Shown here: piece by piece, positions 20,113 to 23,335 of the stretch | How positions within the stretch are numbered: the stretch's first letter is position 1 | How the letters are laid out: each line of letters begins with the position of its first letter | Origin: Agarophyton chilense | Taxonomy: Eukaryota; Rhodophyta; Florideophyceae; Gracilariales; Gracilariaceae | Assembly (NCBI GenBank): GCA_030374765.1 | Contig: JARGXX010000064.1 | Coordinates: 1-23,335 of the forward strand | Length of the DNA stretch: 23,335 nt | Direction of reading: 5' to 3' | Made by a program: the position numbers and the translations under genes | The notes under the pieces: generated by a model | The model's database searches: none | What the model was told of the DNA's origin: nothing | Seen by the model: the letters and a program-made list of their open reading frames with translations, nothing else

Positions 20113-21090
20113 TTGGGCACCGATATGTTCACGCATGCGTTGTCGAGGTGGCTCTCATGTGCACAGAAAATCCAAGAACGCCTGTTGGTTGCGCTACACC
20201 TTTCGTCGGGCTCTCCTGCGCGCGGCACAGAGATTGAGACATACCGTATCCACAACGACCAACACTTTCAACGTTGTCTCATGCTCATCGACAAATCGCC
20301 TGTCCTCATTTGCCGGTACATGAAAACGCGAAACAGCAAAGGGGCCGCCACTCCGATTGCTCGCTTTCCCGATGCCCAAACATCCCGTCTTCTGCTCATG
20401 TACTTGACTCTGATACGTCCGTTTGAAGCATATATCGTCCGCTGCCTACACGGAGAAAACTGTTTCCAGATGCATTGGAAAATGCTGTTCGCCAACTGCG
20501 GAATTCCGTATGCCGCAAACACCATCCGCTCGATAATCAGCTCTCACTTGAGCAAACGCGGTTTCCCGATATCCTTCAACGACTATAGAAACTTCACCGT
20601 GGGAATGACCAACACAGTTTCCAATGTCACCGCATCTTCTGTAGCCGATCACATCTTGGAAGAGCTATTGACCACTGCCCATGGCCAGGCAGGCCACTCT
20701 GCGCACACCGCCGCTTTTCTTTACGCTCGTACACCACATGACATATCCGGTTTGCAGCACTCTCAACTTTCCAAATATCGCGAGTGGTCCAGCAAATGGC
20801 ACCAGTATCTCGGTCTTCTTCTTAATGCTCCCCTCACCCAACAACAACAACAACAACAACACCACAGAAAACGTCCGGTTACTGACACAGTTCTACCTAC
20901 ACCTGAACCAAAGCGCTCCATCCATACATCGCAGCCAACCCCGTCCCCTCCCACTGACCGCTCTGCGATCCCCCATTCTCAAATCAACCTAAACCTGGCC
21001 GCCTCTCATCCTTTCAATCCACATCCGCCTGCTTTTATGGCAGCCGCCATACCGCGCGGGGAGCTTCTCTCTTACAACAACCGCTTGTGA
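20113..21090 (+). CDS. Tyrosine-recombinase-like domain with Q-rich linker
   Basis: Counting residues from the TTG at 20113, SGSPARGTEIE puts Arg at 37 in a box I-like setting, RYMKT puts Lys at 71, FNDYRN has Arg at 159 with Asn at 156 where HxxR normally has His, QAGHS has His at 195, and FLYAR has Tyr at 204. The spacings (122 between the arginines, 36 from Arg to His, 9 from His to Tyr) match tyrosine recombinases, where His/Trp to Tyr is 9 in Cre and lambda integrase. Residues 243-249 are seven Gln, followed by a Pro/Ser/Thr-rich linker. The frame extends upstream without a stop, so 20113 is not a proven start. It ends overlapping the helicase frame by four bases (GTGA). The nucleophile appears intact. 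Confidence 0.7.
   Translation: MGTDMFTHALSRWLSCAQKIQERLLVALHLSSGSPARGTEIETYRIHNDQHFQRCLMLIDKSPVLICRYMKTRNSKGAATPIARFPDAQTSRLLLMYLTLIRPFEAYIVRCLHGENCFQMHWKMLFANCGIPYAANTIRSIISSHLSKRGFPISFNDYRNFTVGMTNTVSNVTASSVADHILEELLTTAHGQAGHSAHTAAFLYARTPHDISGLQHSQLSKYREWSSKWHQYLGLLLNAPLTQQQQQQQHHRKRPVTDTVLPTPEPKRSIHTSQPTPSPPTDRSAIPHSQINLNLAASHPFNPHPPAFMAAAIPRGELLSYNNRL
20839..20859 (+). repeat. CAA microsatellite (seven units) coding polyglutamine
   Basis: Seven perfect CAA codons in frame 1, just after the recombinase-like domain. It marks the start of a low-complexity linker before the helicase and is a likely place for length change. Confidence 0.9.
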
Positions 21091-21434
21091 CCTACGAACA
21101 TATTACATCAGAAATGCTCCGAGCACTAAGACAGGCACTTTCCAACGACTCCGCTTTATTCAAGTCCCACCAACAATTTGTGAACACAGCGGCCGTGTAC
21201 TACAGGCTGTCCAACATGCTACTACTCCAGCCGACTGGATCTGGAAAAACACTATCTCTTCTGCTCCCCGTCTTCATGGAAAAGGGCAAATACTCCACCG
21301 TTCTCATCACCCCTCTCACAGCCTTGCTCAGTGAATACGAACTGCGCGCTCAGCTCTTCGGCCTTCGTGCTTCTCGTACACCCACCCCTCCCGGATCGCA
21401 CTCCTTTGCCGACATTTACATCTTTTTCCGCTGA
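21087..21434 (+). pseudogene. RecQ-like helicase, N-terminal part (motifs 0, I, Ia)
   Basis: Frame 3. FKSHQQ (residues 25-30) is a RecQ motif 0-like Gln element. LLLQPTGSGKT is motif I, with PTGSGKT at 21231-21251 binding ATP phosphates. VLITPLTALLSEY is motif Ia. The frame opens inside the end of the recombinase frame; the first ATG is the one in SEMLRAL near 21114. It closes at 21434 just after ADIYIFF, where the protein clearly continues in frame 1. The break lies in the T5 run at 21423-21427: dropping one T would join the frames at IFSAE. Confidence 0.8.
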
Positions 21435-22767
21435 AAGACTTTCTCTTCCTTCTTTTACAGAGTTCACCACGCGACTGATCGCCGCCGACCGCCTCGCCCG
21501 CATTGCCATCGATGAATGTCACTTATTTCTTTTATGGCAACACTTTCGCCCGTGCTTGGCCAACCTCCACAACTGCTTCGGCCATATTCCCACAAAGATC
21601 CCTCGCGTGCTTTTAAGCGCGACAGTGCCGCCGCGCGACCGCCCCCTTCTTCTGTCGCAGCTGCATATCCCGAACGCGCATGTGTACGCTTCTTCGACTG
21701 CAAGAAACAACATTTCTTTTGTCGTGTATCAGCTAAGCTCAGCCCCCAGCACTTCGCGTGCCACACGCTTTCGCGCCGCTCATGGCCACTTTCAGGATGT
21801 GTTTGGATACCTGCTTCAGCTGGGCGTCTCAATCATGCAAGAGCATGTGGCTCGATTGCTTCACTCGTCGGCTGACACAACCCTAGCTCGCGTTCTTATA
21901 TTCTCGTTAACACGCCCGGCTGCCGAAGCTGTCCATGAAGCTCTCGCCGCTTCGCGTTCTTCTTTTGGTGCCCTTAAACAATCCACTACTGTCACGGTTC
22001 TCCTGTACCATTCTGGTCTCTCCGATGTTCGTAAACGCCGGGCTCACACCCTTTGGAACTCTCCGCCTTCTTCCAGCGCACCCACAACCAACCACATTCT
22101 CTTCATGGTTTGCACCTCTTCTTTTGGTACGGGCATCGACGTTCCCAACGTTCGCCTGGTTTTCAACTTTGGTGGAGTAGCGAGTCTTTGCCACCTCGCG
22201 CAACAGGCCGGCAGGGCCGGCCGCGATGGAAACCCATCCACTTGCGTCACCATTTATTTCCAGCCCTACTTCAAACTCGTTACGGAAACTCTTTCTTCGT
22301 CCTCATCCAACACAAATGCGTTTGAGGAGCCCAATCGCATATACAACCAAGCACTTTCCACGGAGCGTTGGTTGGAAGCGCAGCATTGGGTCGAATGCAA
22401 ATCTGTTTGTCGAAGGAACGCCCTCTATTTCCACATGGACGGAAAAGAACCAGGCATCTGTCTCTTCTCTCCTTCGGTTCTTAATTGCGATATTTGCAAT
22501 AGCATCGCAGCTGTCTCCCCCTCTCCCACCCCGGAACGAAGCTCCGTTTCCGCTACCCCTTCTGCCTCTCAGCACGCCCAATCCATTTCACCGTCACCCA
22601 GCGCTTCCCCACAAACGCCCACGCCGCCAAAAAACCGTGCCAATCAATCAAACAGAACATCCTTAAACAACCAAAACACCAACACCAACGGCGGCCCAAC
22701 ACAAAGCCCCAAACCCCACGCCAGTCGTCCACCACGACCCCCACCTCCACTCCATCGCCGTTGCTGA
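21427..22767 (+). pseudogene. RecQ-like helicase, motifs II-VI and Cys-rich segment
   Basis: Frame 1 is open from 21331, but homology-like sequence begins at about 21427 (SAERLSLPSF). It holds RLARIAIDECH (motif II, DECH at 21511-21522), VLLSATVPP (motif III), RVLIFSLTR (motif IV region), LLYHSGLS, SSFGTGIDVPNVRLVFNFG (motif V) and LAQQAGRAGRDG (motif VI with arginine fingers, 22198-22230). After it, CKSVCRR, GICLF and CDICN give a Cys set like the RecQ zinc-binding region. The last 85 residues are a Pro/Ser/Thr/Asn-rich linker ending in a stop at 22765-22767. ATPase residues are intact. Confidence 0.85.
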
Positions 22768-23052
22768 CAACCACGCATCCATCCGCAGCGACCCAATCGC
22801 CCACTGTCGCTCATTCTCAATCTCAGTCGCACTCTGCCACCTTCTTTTACACCTTGGAACGAAAAACACCGCAACAAATCGTGTCACACTTCGAGGAGCT
22901 CTCCCGCCGACTTGCCCCTCTCTGTGTGCCATGCTTGCTGCACGAAAAAACGCAAGTGCACTTGACGGACACTCATGCATGCCCCCATTCCCGTCAACGA
23001 TGCTTCAGATGCTTTTCGCCGCACCATATATCGCGCACACTGCCAGGTTCGA
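22761..23052 (+). pseudogene. Cys/His-rich C-terminal segment after the helicase
   Basis: The linker continues into frame 3, open 22761-23216, with LCVPCLLHEK (about 22920-22949) and the nearby DTHACPHS, a CxxC plus His/Cys arrangement suggesting a second metal-binding module. From about 22981 frame 1 (DAFRRTIYRAHCQ) looks more protein-like than frame 3, so another frame change is likely. Frame 1 then meets a stop at 23053-23055. Assignment to the same gene rests on strand, order and spacing. Confidence 0.45.
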
Positions 23053-23055
23053 TAA

Positions 23056-23301
23056 ATCACCTCAAGGAACTGCTCACGTTGCCATCTCGGATTCTGCAAG
23101 GGACTCAAAACTCATTCTCAACCGCACACTTTTGGAACAAGACACTGCATCTTCATTTCGCTCTATCAAACTGGCGCACACTTCGCTCCATTGGAAATAG
23201 ACGCCATGTTTCATGATTGGTTAACACACAACAACCACTTTGCCGTACCCAACATTCTACGCCTTGCAGCTTGGTGGAAGTCAACCACAACACTCATTTA
23301 A
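23056..23301 (+). pseudogene. C-terminal end of the recombinase/helicase gene
   Basis: Frame 1 directly after the stop at 23053. It begins RNCSRCHLGFC, a third CxxC group, and ends AVPNILRLAAWWK before TAA at 23299-23301, with a Trp-rich tail. It is probably the natural C-terminus of the preceding gene rather than a separate gene. The in-frame stop at 23053 is either a nonsense mutation or a sign of two nearby indels. Confidence 0.45.
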
Positions 23302-23335
23302 GCACGATTTTAGATTCCAACCCGGTACAATAACA
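23302..23335. other. Sequence after the helicase stop
   Basis: Only 34 bases. It contains GATTCCAAC (23313-23321), the same nine bases that start the unique sequence at 19644-19652. No gene is seen. Confidence 0.3.

Larger units (their letters stand above)
19715..23301 (+). pseudogene. Subtelomeric tyrosine-recombinase-like / RecQ-type helicase gene, split over several frames
   Basis: One gene's domains run in order on + but in changing frames: an N-terminal segment (frame 2), a tyrosine-recombinase-like domain (frame 1), helicase motifs I-Ia (frame 3), helicase motifs II-VI with Cys residues (frame 1), a Cys/His-rich part (frame 3) and a C-terminal end (frame 1, stop 23299-23301). RecQ-like genes next to telomeres are established in fungi (for example tlh1 of fission yeast). 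The domain order resembles large fungal subtelomeric helicases as I remember them. At least three joins need a single-base change, so this copy is probably inactive, although assembly indels or short introns could explain some. The true start is uncertain; 19644-19714 holds no recognisable feature. Confidence 0.75.

Noticed and set aside
19857..20255. Several overlapping open frames on both strands
   Set aside because: The C-rich, A-rich composition keeps many frames open. Only the recombinase/helicase order gives recognisable motifs, though the N-terminal frame remains uncertain.
21360..21462. Short intron ending in TTTTACAG before motif II
   Set aside because: Removing it would delete conserved-looking sequence (SAERLSLPSF); a one-base change in the T5 run explains the frame shift better.
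21464..22980. Many minus-strand frames under the helicase
   Set aside because: They are antisense shadows of the helicase and its Pro/Ser-rich linker, with no independent motif.

Overview
This window is eukaryotic subtelomeric DNA. The evidence is two blocks of about 1.1-1.2 kb of telomere-type repeats (CCCCTAAA and CCCCTAAAA on the + strand, i.e. TTTAGGGG and TTTTAGGGG on the G-rich strand), a Penelope-like retroelement, a long satellite array and a RecQ-type helicase gene of the kind found next to telomeres. The species cannot be named. Subtelomeric RecQ genes and endonuclease-less Penelope elements at telomeres are known from fungi and several other lineages, while the repeat is closer to algal and plant TTT(T)AGGG types than to the usual fungal TTAGGG.

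Layout, left to right. (1) 1-2803: the interior and 3' end of a + strand Penelope-like element. It has a coiled-coil, basic-tailed ORF1 and a reverse transcriptase that is recognisable through every main motif but broken by about seven frame changes. No GIY-YIG endonuclease follows. The 3' region carries what I read as a complete hammerhead ribozyme at 2615-2650. (2) 2804-3971: C-rich telomeric repeats joined directly to the element's 3' end. (3) 3972-18518: a satellite with an exact 349-bp period, made of one shortened unit, 41 full units and a 26-bp remnant. Each full unit contains a degenerate tRNA-like body with good A and B boxes and short telomere-like motifs. (4) 18519-19643: a second telomeric block in the same orientation. 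(5) 19644-23335: a + strand gene, split over several frames, that encodes a tyrosine-recombinase-like domain, a RecQ-like superfamily 2 helicase and Cys-rich C-terminal segments.

Both telomeric blocks show the C-rich strand on +, so the chromosome end should lie to the left and the centromere to the right. The retroelement fits this: its 3' end abuts C-rich repeats, as expected if its RNA was reverse-transcribed from the G-rich 3' overhang of a chromosome end. The satellite sits inside telomeric repeat, begins and ends with the same 26-bp segment, and leaves the array at a telomere-like motif internal to its own unit. This suggests amplification by recombination at a telomere. Together the window reads as layered end-maintenance events: an old recombinase/helicase gene inside, then telomere, a recombination-amplified satellite, telomere again, and a retroelement added outside.

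I worked by eye. Copy identity, folding and homology statements need computation, and family assignments rest on motifs.
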